A stretch of 57,030 nt of DNA from Candidatus Cloacimonadota bacterium (GCA_023421135.1 JAEZUG010000075.1:1-57030); one strand, 5' to 3'. Counted from the first letter of the stretch, positions 1-6,290 are shown. A program made the numbers and translations. The notes: generated by a model not told the origin, from the sequence alone.

Positions 1-225
1 TTCAGTGGTTACGTCATTCCTGCGAAGGCAGGAATCCACGGTAGCTTCTTCAGCCATTACCACCGATCTCGGCACCAGGTAAACATTCCGGTACCCGCCC
101 CCTGGCTTCTCCTCTTGAACCTGCTCAAAACCAAGCTTCACAGCCTTCTTCCTTGCAGCCGGAGAACTCACCCCCCACATCTCCTGTAACTCAGGCGTGG
201 TCATGCTAATCAAATCATCTTTCAT
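1..225 (-). CDS. Mu-type transposase N-terminal DNA-binding domain (partial, runs off window)
   Basis: The first 75 codons of a minus-strand gene are present, open at the window edge. A strong AAAGGAGAT ribosome site sits seven bases before the ATG at 225. Residues 8-50 have the wHTH pattern of Mu A / Mu-repressor N-domains: TPELQEMWGVSSPAARKKA, then a Gly-rich turn and YRNVYLVPRSV. In Mu this domain binds the enhancer/operator region and the catalytic domain follows. Codons near the window edge encode DSCLRRNDV, which comes from a dispersed repeat inserted in frame (13-38), so the gene could be interrupted just beyond the edge. The family call rests on a short stretch and on the neighbourhood. 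Confidence 0.55.
   Translation of the reverse strand, partial: MKDDLISMTTPELQEMWGVSSPAARKKAVKLGFEQVQEEKPGGGYRNVYLVPRSVVMAEEATVDSCLRRNDVTTE
13..38. repeat. REP-like dispersed repeat (TCATTCCTGCGAAGGCAGG), single copy
   Basis: A 26-bp palindromic element with core CCTGCGAAGGCAGG lies inside the transposase-like reading frame. The same unit occurs as an inverted pair at 23407-23432 and 23475-23500. Comparable TCATTCC(C/T)GCGAAGGC(A/G)GG elements are widespread in bacterial genomes. Confidence 0.8.
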
Positions 226-607
226 CCTACATCTCCTTTATCCCCCACATCTCCGTTTCAAATAAAGAGGGCGGGGGGCGTCGACTCCACTCCCGCCCCG
301 GAGTTGTAGGGTATTATTATCAAAATTCAAAGCAGCCCACCGATCGCAGCCAGGTTGTCTGTATTCACCCCTCTTCACCGGGGATATCCTTGCATGCATG
401 CCGTCGGCCTGGCGTATATAATGGGCTGCTTTTAATCCTGAATAGTCTCTGCTTTTCTCTGCTTTTCTCTGTGTCCTCTGTGGTGAAAAACAGCGGCTCA
501 CCGGGGCCGGCATCATCCGATCCGCACCACTACACGCAAGCCGCCTTGACAAAAAACGGGACACTCCAATCATGGAGGGAGCAACTAAACCACGTAAGGA
601 GCGCCCC
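226..607. other. Non-coding stretch in prophage early region
   Basis: No convincing gene is seen. Open frames across it have poor codon use and no ribosome sites. It holds a repeated TCTCTGCTTT block followed by CTCTGTGTCCTCTGTGGTG (about 447-485), a short sequence family common between genes of many bacterial phyla, which suggests decay or insertion. Confidence 0.5.
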
Positions 608-793
608 ATGGATGATATTATTATTGATGAACTAAGAACCCTTAACCGTCTGATAGCAATGCTCATAATAGAGCTTCGTTGCAGAAAGTCCTCAGACACC
701 CCGCTAGAAGATGATAGCTGGGATAATGAACTGCCACATACGGAAATGGCTATCAATTTAGTTAGGCAACTGCAGAAGGGGCTCATGGTCTAA
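608..793 (+). CDS. Small acidic hypothetical protein
   Basis: A 61-residue protein starting MDDIIIDELRTLNRLIAML. The ATG at 608 is chosen because AAGGAG lies six bases upstream; a longer frame from 572 has no such site. It is predicted to be mostly helical, with no signal peptide or recognisable domain. It is convergent with the gene at 783-1127, and the two 3' ends overlap by 11 bases. It is the only plus-strand gene among the minus-strand early genes, so it may be a later insertion or a separately expressed prophage accessory gene. Function unknown. Confidence 0.5.
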   Translation: MDDIIIDELRTLNRLIAMLIIELRCRKSSDTPLEDDSWDNELPHTEMAINLVRQLQKGLMV

Positions 794-1127
794 CGCTATA
801 CCTTTCTGTAACGAGCACCTTGCAGATATCGACTATTCTCAATGCTTTGCGGGCCGGATATGCCTGGAGCATCCGGTCTATCTCGCCCGCTATCGCGAGC
901 AGCTCGGATGATTCGTTTTCATATCCAAACTCCTTGCCATTATCCACCTTCACAGGCACATCATCATAATGCCTGCTGAACTGATTGCATGATCCGGATG
1001 GCTTGATTTTACCATCCACCACCAGGCAGATAGTGCTACTGGTATCGCTATTGTCGCAGTCCCGGCACTGCTTGCCTACTGCATGCATGCCCGTGATGAT
1101 CCTGTAATTAACGTCTTTCTTCTTCAT
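783..1127 (-). CDS. Hypothetical prophage early protein with Cys pairs
   Basis: A 114-residue protein starting MKKKDVNYRIITGMHAVG. The start at 1127 is chosen because its ATGA overlaps the stop of the upstream gene (translational coupling). The N-terminal half contains CRDC and a later Cys (KPSGSCNQF) that could form a small metal or disulfide site. The C-terminal half is helical (SSELLAIAGEIDRMLQAYP). No family is recognised. It belongs to the chain of overlapping minus-strand genes that begins with the Ner-like regulator, and is inferred to be an early gene of the Mu-like element. Confidence 0.6.
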   Translation of the reverse strand: MKKKDVNYRIITGMHAVGKQCRDCDNSDTSSTICLVVDGKIKPSGSCNQFSRHYDDVPVKVDNGKEFGYENESSELLAIAGEIDRMLQAYPARKALRIVDICKVLVTERYSVRP

Positions 1128-1336
1128 CTCCACATCCCCGCTGCCCATAGCAGCCAACTAATCCCATGAGCCAGCACAAACCCCGCCACCAGCATCGCTC
1201 CACCCAGGATCATATCTCCCCGCTCCGTCTGGCTCCAGTCATAAATCCGCTTGATTATAGAAGGGCGGCGCTCCGGTACCATCGGTAAGCCCAACTCCTC
1301 GTATAACTCCCGGTTAATCTCATACCCGCGCTTCAT
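1124..1336 (-). CDS. Small single-span membrane protein, prophage early region
   Basis: A 70-residue protein starting MKRGYEINRELYEELGL. The ATG at 1336 overlaps the preceding stop as ATGA, with GAGGTG a few bases upstream. Residues about 43-68 (GDMILGGAMLVAGFVLAHG and following) form one hydrophobic segment near the C-terminus; the N-terminal 40 residues are charged and probably cytoplasmic. No family is recognised. Both ends overlap neighbouring genes, so it is cotranscribed with them. Confidence 0.6.
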   Translation of the reverse strand: MKRGYEINRELYEELGLPMVPERRPSIIKRIYDWSQTERGDMILGGAMLVAGFVLAHGISWLLWAAGMWR

Positions 1337-1554
1337 GCCACACCTCGCATCCACCTGGGATTACTCTGCGACTTCCCCTCAATATACTCAGCAATCTGCA
1401 CCCTTCTTGCCTCCGCATCACGGATACCCGCCAGGATCTTCCGAACGTAACTATATGATACCCCTAGCTGATCCGCTACCTCTTTACGGGTAATGCCTTT
1501 CCTGGCCATCTCAGCCCTCAGATCAGCAGCTTCCGTTTTTTTTGTCCTTGACAT
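1333..1554 (-). CDS. Cro/Ner-like helix-turn-helix regulator
   Basis: A 73-residue basic protein. The HTH spans about residues 16-40: MARKGITRKEVADQLGVSYS then YVRKILAG, the XRE/Cro helix-turn-helix pattern with almost nothing added. Three start codons are clustered; ATG 1554 has the best spacing (five bases) from AGAGG. It is the first gene of the leftward operon and is divergent from the S24 repressor across a 103-bp region full of inverted repeats. By analogy with Ner of Mu or Cro of lambda, it probably represses transcription across that region and sets the lysis/lysogeny balance. Confidence 0.75.
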   Translation of the reverse strand: MSRTKKTEAADLRAEMARKGITRKEVADQLGVSYSYVRKILAGIRDAEARRVQIAEYIEGKSQSNPRWMRGVA

Positions 1555-1570
1555 CATCACCTCTCATATT

Positions 1571-1598
1571 TATCTTGTGTCTATATAGTGACAAGATA
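1571..1598. promoter_or_regulatory. Operator-like inverted repeat TATCTTGT/ACAAGATA
   Basis: A perfect 8-bp inverted repeat, TATCTTGT at 1571-1578 and ACAAGATA at 1591-1598, separated by 12 bp that contain a TATATAG promoter-like element. Its half-sites differ from the palindromes at 1597-1644, so it may serve a different regulator. Confidence 0.6.
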
Positions 1599-1644
1599 AC
1601 GCACAAGCGTATCCAGTCAAGAAAAAACTAACGCTTAAGCGTTA
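1597..1644. promoter_or_regulatory. Two operator palindromes of the TAACGC..AAGCGTTA type
   Basis: TAACGCTTAAGCGTTA at 1629-1644 is a perfect 16-bp palindrome. A near copy, TAACGCACAAGCGTAT, lies at 1597-1612, with centres 32 bp apart (about three helical turns). They sit 13 bp before the repressor start and within the divergent promoter region, as expected for autoregulatory binding sites of the S24 repressor or the Cro-like protein. Confidence 0.7.
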
Positions 1645-1657
1645 TTAAGGATGATAT

Positions 1658-2302
1658 ATGGATTATAAGATGCTGCTAAATGAGCTTTTAACCTCACTAA
1701 AATTGAGCAAGAAAAAGTTTGCCGAGCAGCTCGGATTGTCCCAGGGTAACGTGTCTGACTGGTTCAATAGACCAGGCTACCGCCCATCTATTGACGCCTT
1801 GAAACGCATAAGCGATACCTACAACGTCAACCTTAACTGGCTCATCACAGGCGAAGGCGAAATGTTTAACACCAATCCTTCCCAGCTCCCCCAGGATACC
1901 CACCTCATCACCATCCCGGTATCCGCTCCGATCGCAGCCGGATCACCCATCCAGGTTGCCCAGGATGAACCACTGGAGACTCTCCGGATCCCGGCCACCC
2001 TACTCACATTGCCACCTCCATACTACGCCTTCCGCGTGGAAGGTGATTCCATGTCTCCTTTTATTATAGAAGGCGATACCGTGATTCTCTCTCGCGATTG
2101 GCGCGGCCTCAAGCTCCACGAGCGCATCTGCGGCTTCCGCACCCCGGACGGGATTACCCTGAAGAAGCTCATGCTCCAGCCCAGGCAAAAGACAGCCTGG
2201 CTTATGCCAATCAACCACCACTACAACCCCACCCCATATAATAAGGATACCGAAGAGCTTATCCTCTTCGGTGTATTAGTATTACTACTCAGAAGATTCT
2301 AA
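1658..2302 (+). CDS. Prophage repressor: XRE HTH plus S24 (LexA/CI-like) peptidase
   Basis: A 214-residue CI/C2-type repressor. Residues 14-40 form an HTH (SKKKFAEQLGLSQGNVSDWF). Residues 85-214 form the S24 autocleavage domain: an Ala-Gly cleavage site at 94-95 (SAPIAAGSP), the nucleophile Ser131 in EGDSMSP, and a catalytic Lys at 169/170 (GITLKKL). All elements needed for RecA-stimulated self-cleavage are therefore visible, so induction by DNA damage is likely. AAGGA precedes the ATG. It is divergent from the Cro/Ner-like gene and is followed at 13 bp by a small exported protein gene. It is inferred to maintain lysogeny of the Mu-like element; classical Mu c lacks an S24 domain, so this one is lambda-like. 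Confidence 0.88.
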   Translation: MDYKMLLNELLTSLKLSKKKFAEQLGLSQGNVSDWFNRPGYRPSIDALKRISDTYNVNLNWLITGEGEMFNTNPSQLPQDTHLITIPVSAPIAAGSPIQVAQDEPLETLRIPATLLTLPPPYYAFRVEGDSMSPFIIEGDTVILSRDWRGLKLHERICGFRTPDGITLKKLMLQPRQKTAWLMPINHHYNPTPYNKDTEELILFGVLVLLLRRF

Positions 2303-2315
2303 CCAGGAGGATTCA

Positions 2316-2750
2316 ATGAAACATCTGCTTGTAACGGCTATCTTGCTTCTCGCAATAGCCCTTCCCACCGCTATCTATGCCTATGAGTACAGCGTCCAGC
2401 TAGTGGATCGTACGCAGATCCGTGGCTCATACCTCGGCATCCAGGACGGCAATATGCTTTACAGAACTGAGAAGTTCCCTCTCGTCTTGATACCCCTAGC
2501 TTCCATCCAATCCTTATATAAAGGAAGAGAAAACGTTACCCCCCTACTACTGGCAAATCAGCTTCCTTTTGATACTCCCGTTCACGACATGACATTCATT
2601 ACTCCAGAAAGCCTTAGTGTGCCAAGCACAGAGGTACAACAGAGCATGACCTTAAATAGCATCAATAACTCTATTAGAGCATCATCTGTTCCTCTTTGGC
2701 TATTGGCCATTTCATCGGTTGCATCTACTATATACCTCTTTACTAAGTAG
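2316..2750 (+). CDS. Small exported protein with C-terminal membrane anchor
   Basis: 144 residues with CAGGAGG before the ATG. Residues 1-22 are a signal peptide (MKHLLVTAILLLAIALPTAI then YAYE). Residues 24-68 look like a small beta-barrel of the type VQLVDRTQIRGSYLGI..GNMLYR..LIPLASIQSLY, reminiscent of SH3/Sm-like short strands. Residues about 124-142 are a second hydrophobic segment, followed by the final Lys. It lies between the repressor and the inferred prophage end, in the lysogen-expressed direction. Such genes are often superinfection-exclusion or lysogenic-conversion genes, but nothing here proves that. No family is recognised. Confidence 0.65.
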   Translation: MKHLLVTAILLLAIALPTAIYAYEYSVQLVDRTQIRGSYLGIQDGNMLYRTEKFPLVLIPLASIQSLYKGRENVTPLLLANQLPFDTPVHDMTFITPESLSVPSTEVQQSMTLNSINNSIRASSVPLWLLAISSVASTIYLFTK

Positions 2751-2764
2751 TTTTAGGTCGCTTT

Positions 2765-3001
2765 ATGAGGAATTATAAGGTTCTACACGTAGCTATACTG
2801 GTCATGGATGTCTTAGCTTTCATTGCTGTTGCAATGGGGATTAGAGCTTTTACAGAAGAAGTTACCAAAGCAGCGGTATATATTGTTGTGATTGGATCAT
2901 CATGGGCTTTACTATCACTCTTAATTATGCACCCTTGGGAGTCTTTATTGGAAGATGTCCGCGAGATACGTGAAAGCTTAACTAAAGACAAAGCTGAGTG
3001 A
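2765..3001 (+). CDS. Small two-span membrane protein
   Basis: 78 residues with two hydrophobic segments (about 8-28, HVAILVMDVLAFIAVAMGI, and 36-56, AAVYIVVIGSSWALLSLLIM) and a charged cytoplasmic tail (LLEDVREIRESLTKDKAE). It starts 14 bp after the preceding gene. The ribosome site is weak (TAGG), so expression may depend on coupling. It is the last gene before the repeat-bearing end of the Mu-like element. Function unknown; probably a prophage accessory (moron-type) gene together with its neighbour. Confidence 0.55.
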   Translation: MRNYKVLHVAILVMDVLAFIAVAMGIRAFTEEVTKAAVYIVVIGSSWALLSLLIMHPWESLLEDVREIRESLTKDKAE

Positions 3002-3163
3002 CGATATTTACCGTAACGCAGCATTCCGATGCTGCGCAGAGCAGCCAGATCACCTCATTAGAAAAATAATATGCTTCAGCATCTTCTCACAATACAGCAG
3101 CTTACAGACATGCTTCGCTTAATGCCTATAAAATCTTTGCCATTTTCACCAGGCTAAAATCTC

Positions 3164-3455
3164 CATTTGCAAGAATGGTGATCTCGTTTGCAAGAATAAG
3201 TGACCCACAATCTACCCCAAAACAGACCTAAGTTACTGCTTACAAAACATAAACACATCCACGCAATCCAAAATCTGCTTTTTAGCCATAAGCTCGGCTT
3301 TTCAGTCTTCATTTGCAAGAATCGTGATCCAAACACACTCAAAACTACCCCAAAACACTCTAAACCCTTATAGCTTTAATATGCCCTTAAGTCCAAATCG
3401 GAATGCCACTTAACCCTTCTTTTGCACGCTGACCCCATTTGCAATATTGGGTGCC
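3164..3455 (-). repeat. Four ~22-bp repeats, probable transposase-binding end sites
   Basis: On the minus strand the consensus is GATCAC.ATTCTTGCAAATG. Copies lie at 3164-3185, 3185-3206, 3310-3330 and a weaker one at 3436-3455 (core TTGCAAATG). All have the same orientation. Two are adjacent, and the others are spaced by about 125 bp toward 3463. This resembles the L1/L2/L3 arrangement of MuA sites at the Mu left end. The region 3002-3163 has no gene. Confidence 0.6.
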
Positions 3456-3463
3456 TCTTTACA

Positions 3464-3826
3464 TCCGGAAGCCGTCTCCAAAAACCTTCTAACTTCTCAC
3501 TTCTAACCTCTCACTAACTCGACACGCATGAGACACCCATGTGACACCCATGTGACACCCATGTATCTTCATGCGTGTCATATGGGTATGAGATGGGTTT
3601 TTTCTAGGCGTGTCGAAGGAGGGGGAATTGGAGTTCATGGCGGCTATCCATACTTAGAATAGCCCATAAGTCTTTGGCCACCATGTACATCAGGCAGTGG
3701 AGGCAGTAGCATCTCTTGTCACTTGTTACTGGCTCGTGCTGGTTGAAGTCCAACCTCTCATGACCTGCCCCCAGTGGGCAATCAAGACATGGACGGCTGT
3801 AGTACGGAAGGCAGAGCCACCTCTTC
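3464..3826. other. Non-coding flank of the prophage end
   Basis: Chromosomal sequence between the inferred prophage end and the Fe-S operon terminator. It holds modular repeat copy 1 (3521-3603). No gene is supported in 3604-3826: the one open frame has poor composition and runs through the terminator. Confidence 0.5.
3521..3603 (+). repeat. 11-bp modular intergenic element, copy 1
   Basis: GACACGCATGA, then three GACACCCATGT-type 11-bp modules, a short spacer, TCATGCGTGTC (exact inverse of the first module), then ATGGGTATGAGATGGGTTTT. Four further copies occur at 9847-9919, 23011-23093, 35103-35183 and 44817-44898. Confidence 0.9.
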
Positions 3827-3870
3827 CCAAAAAACGAAAAGCTGCCGCTTCCACTATAGGAAACGGCAGC
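3827..3870 (-). terminator. Rho-independent terminator of the Fe-S operon
   Basis: On the minus strand a GCTGCCG...CGGCAGC stem (3841-3870), extended by TTCC/GGAA, is followed by TTTTCGTTTTTT. It sits 48 bp downstream of the iscU stop. Confidence 0.88.
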
Positions 3871-3917
3871 AGTGCAGCAATTACTTTTGACTCTTCGCTA
3901 TTAACTAGTTAGTCCCC

Positions 3918-4538
3918 CTACATATTGATCTGGATATCCTTCACATCCGGATACTTCTCCAGATGCTCGCGGATTTCATCGGCAATGTTCTCGCGCCATT
4001 GATCAAAGGAGGGGATATTGAGATCGATCAAGACATCTCCATCACTGAAGCCTACATACTTCACCATTTTGAGGCTCACAATATCTTCTCCCACTTTGGG
4101 ATAAATGATCTTCTTCAGTTCTTCCAGGATGGTCTCTTTGCTGAAATTGGGCACTTCCTTGAGTCCGTGGGCAATCTCGTAATTGGAGATAGCGGTCTGC
4201 AGTGTATCTGCTGCCAACACAGAGCAGTGCACCTTCACCGGAGGAAGACCGTCGAGAGCTTCCATAGCGTCGCGCCAGGAGATAAGTTTAGCCTCCTCGA
4301 GGCTCTTGCCCTTGGCCATCTCAGTGATGATGGAGCCGGTGGCGATATTGGAGGCACAGCCATAGGAGAGGAAGCTGATATCCTCAATCTTGTGACTCTC
4401 AGGGTCGATTTTAAGGTAAACGGAGACCTGGTCTCCGCAAGCGGGACTGCCTTCCGTGGCGGAAGCATCGGGATTATCCATCTTCCCGACGTTGCGGGGA
4501 TGCATGAAGTGGTCCAAAACTTTTTCTGAGTATTGCAT
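3918..4538 (-). CDS. iscU: IscU/NifU-type Fe-S scaffold fused to a DUF59 (MIP18-like) domain
   Basis: 206 residues. Residues 1-128 are an IscU scaffold that assembles [2Fe-2S]/[4Fe-4S] clusters, with the three ligand cysteines Cys34 (SPACGD), Cys61 (YGCAS) and Cys105 (VHCSVLAAD) and the conserved Asp36. Residues about 134-206 match the DUF59/MIP18 fold (EELKKIIYPKVGEDIVSLKM, ending in LEKYPDVKDIQINM), seen in SufT and at the N-terminus of Mrp/ApbC; its frequent Cys is absent. IscU alone is about 128 residues, and classical NifU instead carries a CxxC Nfu domain, so this is an unusual fusion. The gene overlaps the nifS stop by one base (TAATG) and ends the operon. Confidence 0.9.
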   Translation of the reverse strand: MQYSEKVLDHFMHPRNVGKMDNPDASATEGSPACGDQVSVYLKIDPESHKIEDISFLSYGCASNIATGSIITEMAKGKSLEEAKLISWRDAMEALDGLPPVKVHCSVLAADTLQTAISNYEIAHGLKEVPNFSKETILEELKKIIYPKVGEDIVSLKMVKYVGFSDGDVLIDLNIPSFDQWRENIADEIREHLEKYPDVKDIQINM

Positions 4539-5731
4539 TATTTCTCCTTTGCGGATATAGCTTCGTAGAGGGGACTACGTTTGCGCAGTTCGGTGGTGAT
4601 TTCAGCCAGGCTTTGCACCACGCGGTCAATTTCCTCGGTGGTGTTGTAACGGCTCAGAGTAAACTTCATGGAACCATGCGATTGCACGTGATTCTTGCCA
4701 ATGGCCATCAGCACGTAATTGGCCTGCAAGCCTTGGGAGGCGCAAGCACTGCCGGTGGCAACTGTGATGCCCTGAAGATCCAGCATCATGGTGATGGCTT
4801 CGCCTTCGATGTAGTCTATGGAGATATTGACGTTGTGCGGCGCTCGCTTGGCACCGCGGGGGCCGTTCAATTCAACATGGGTAATCGTTGCTTCCATCTT
4901 TTCTATTAAATAGTCTGAGAGCTGGCGGAGCTGGGATTGAGTGGCCTCGAAGTCTCTAAAACTGAGCTCCACAGCCTTGGCAAATCCGGCTATCAGAGCG
5001 ATATTGAGTCCACCCGTTTGCAGATTGTCTATCCTGCGAACGCCGTGGATGATCTGTCCGAGCTTGGTGCCTTTGCGCACGTAGAGCGCTCCGATGCCCT
5101 GGGGTCCATGAATTTTATGAGCAGAGACGCTCAAGGTATCGATCCCGAGCTCGTTCACATCAAGGGGAATCTTGCCAAAAGCCTGTCCGCCATCGACGTG
5201 CAGCAGAATCTTGTGACCAGAGGCATTCAGAATCTCACGGATGGCGGCAATGGGCTGAATGGTGCCGATCACGTGGTTGACCATGGTGGTCATAAACATG
5301 ATGGTATCAGGCCGGATGGAGCTCTTCAGCTCTTCCAGATCGATAAAGCCTTCGGAATCCGCCGAGAGATAGGTGACCTCAAAGCCGCTCTTTTCCAGCC
5401 AGGCGGCATTGGTCAAGAGATCGGGATAATCCACCACGGAGCAGATGATATGGCTTCCGGAGCCGGAATTGGCTGTGGCGAGGCCTTTGATGGCGATGTT
5501 ATTTGCCAAAGTGCCGCCGGAAGTGAAATGCAGCTCGCTGGCGGAGGTCCCCAGGCTGGAAGCGATCAGAGCCTGATACTCCGCTATTTCTGTATTGATG
5601 GTCTCACCGGTGGAGACAAAAGAACCGGGATACCAAAACTTCTCTGTAAAGTAAGGCTGCATGGCCTCCAGCACCTCGGGGGCGGGACGGCTGGTGATGC
5701 AGTTGTCCATATAAATCGAGCCGGATTTCAT
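4538..5731 (-). CDS. nifS: Cysteine desulfurase (NifS/IscS-like)
   Basis: A 397-residue PLP-dependent aminotransferase class V enzyme that takes sulfur from cysteine for Fe-S assembly by the adjacent IscU. Visible: PLP-binding Asp180 (LLHVDGGQAFGK), Schiff-base Lys206 (SVSAHKIHGPQG) and active-site Cys330 (VATGSACASQG). It is divergent: the usual E-H pair that places the PLP-stacking His reads D-Y (SVVDYPDLL, Tyr102), and the NNE.GT motif reads NHVIGT. The ATG overlaps the end of the Rrf2 gene as ATGA, so the three genes form one tightly coupled operon. The function is firm, while the NifS versus IscS subtype is not. Confidence 0.92.
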   Translation of the reverse strand: MKSGSIYMDNCITSRPAPEVLEAMQPYFTEKFWYPGSFVSTGETINTEIAEYQALIASSLGTSASELHFTSGGTLANNIAIKGLATANSGSGSHIICSVVDYPDLLTNAAWLEKSGFEVTYLSADSEGFIDLEELKSSIRPDTIMFMTTMVNHVIGTIQPIAAIREILNASGHKILLHVDGGQAFGKIPLDVNELGIDTLSVSAHKIHGPQGIGALYVRKGTKLGQIIHGVRRIDNLQTGGLNIALIAGFAKAVELSFRDFEATQSQLRQLSDYLIEKMEATITHVELNGPRGAKRAPHNVNISIDYIEGEAITMMLDLQGITVATGSACASQGLQANYVLMAIGKNHVQSHGSMKFTLSRYNTTEEIDRVVQSLAEITTELRKRSPLYEAISAKEK

Positions 5732-6156
5732 TTCTCCTCCTTGGGTAAGGCTTGTTTATAGCTACTGTAAAAATCATCTAAGGTGTATTTGGAGAGAAGT
5801 TTGCGCATATCGCAGGAAATCCTGCCAAAGATTGCGTTCAAGCCACAGGTGGCTCCCAGGCAAAACTCATCCCGGTTGTGTCCGCAGGCTGGATCCATGG
5901 AATGGTCATCCACGGCATCCATAACCATCTGCAGGGTTATCTCAGGGGCTTTTCTGCTGAGCACATAGCCACCCCGGGAACCAGAGCTGCTGGTGATGAG
6001 CCCGGCTTGCTTGAGCCCGCTGAGGAGGTGTTCCACATACTTCTTGGGGAGATTCTGCCGATCACAGATATGACGGGCAGAAATGGCTTCCCGCTCACTA
6101 TCCGCCATCTCTATCAGAGCTCTCAGGGCATACTCAGTTTTAGTATTAACAGGCAT
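5728..6156 (-). CDS. iscR: Rrf2-family Fe-S regulator (IscR-like)
   Basis: 142 residues from ATG 6156, chosen because AAGGA lies seven bases upstream; an in-frame ATG at 6171 overlaps that site. An N-terminal winged helix (TKTEYALRALIEMA..., NLPKKYVEHLLSGLKQAGL, SRGGYVLSR) is followed by a Cys cluster, Cys91, Cys99, Cys104 (PACGHNRDEFCLGATCG), closely matching the IscR ligand positions 92/98/104, plus Cys115. It presumably senses the [2Fe-2S] cluster and represses its own operon with nifS-iscU. It is divergent from an FepC-type ATPase gene, so the 134-bp gap probably holds its operator, although no clear palindrome was found. Confidence 0.87.
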   Translation of the reverse strand: MPVNTKTEYALRALIEMADSEREAISARHICDRQNLPKKYVEHLLSGLKQAGLITSSSGSRGGYVLSRKAPEITLQMVMDAVDDHSMDPACGHNRDEFCLGATCGLNAIFGRISCDMRKLLSKYTLDDFYSSYKQALPKEEK

Positions 6157-6290
6157 TTGCGCTTCCTTCATCGTTCATTAATAACATAGTATTTTAATAG
6201 GCTATTCTTGGCAAGGAAAATCTCTGCTTTTAGTAGGAGTTCTTGCAGATTTCGCTTGACTTGAGGGGGCGGGTCGGGCGGATAGGATAT

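Larger units (their letters stand above)
1..3463 (-). mobile_element. Left end of a Mu-like transposable prophage (partial)
   Basis: Read on the minus strand from 3463 downward, the order is: element end beginning TGTAAAGAGG, four ~22-bp repeats, a repressor transcribed toward the end, an operator region, a Cro/Ner-like regulator transcribed inward, small early genes, then a transposase-like gene running off the window. This is the known left-end plan of phage Mu (attL with MuA sites, c repressor, operators, ner, A). The exact end at 3463 is inferred from the TGT start and the position of the outermost repeat. The rest of the element and the right end lie outside the window, so completeness cannot be judged. 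Confidence 0.6.

Noticed and set aside
390..635. 81-codon plus-strand open frame
   Set aside because: It runs through the CTCTGTGTCCTCTGTGG repeat, has no ribosome site, and ends inside the real small gene.
238..786. 182-codon minus-strand open frame
   Set aside because: Ser-rich, low-complexity product overlapping the well-supported gene at 608-793; no ribosome site and no domain.
3521..3603. CRISPR-like array
   Set aside because: The 11-bp modules are contiguous with no unique spacers, and no cas genes are in the window.
3697..3912. 71-codon open frame before iscU
   Set aside because: It reads straight through the convergent terminator hairpin and has no ribosome site or homology pattern.
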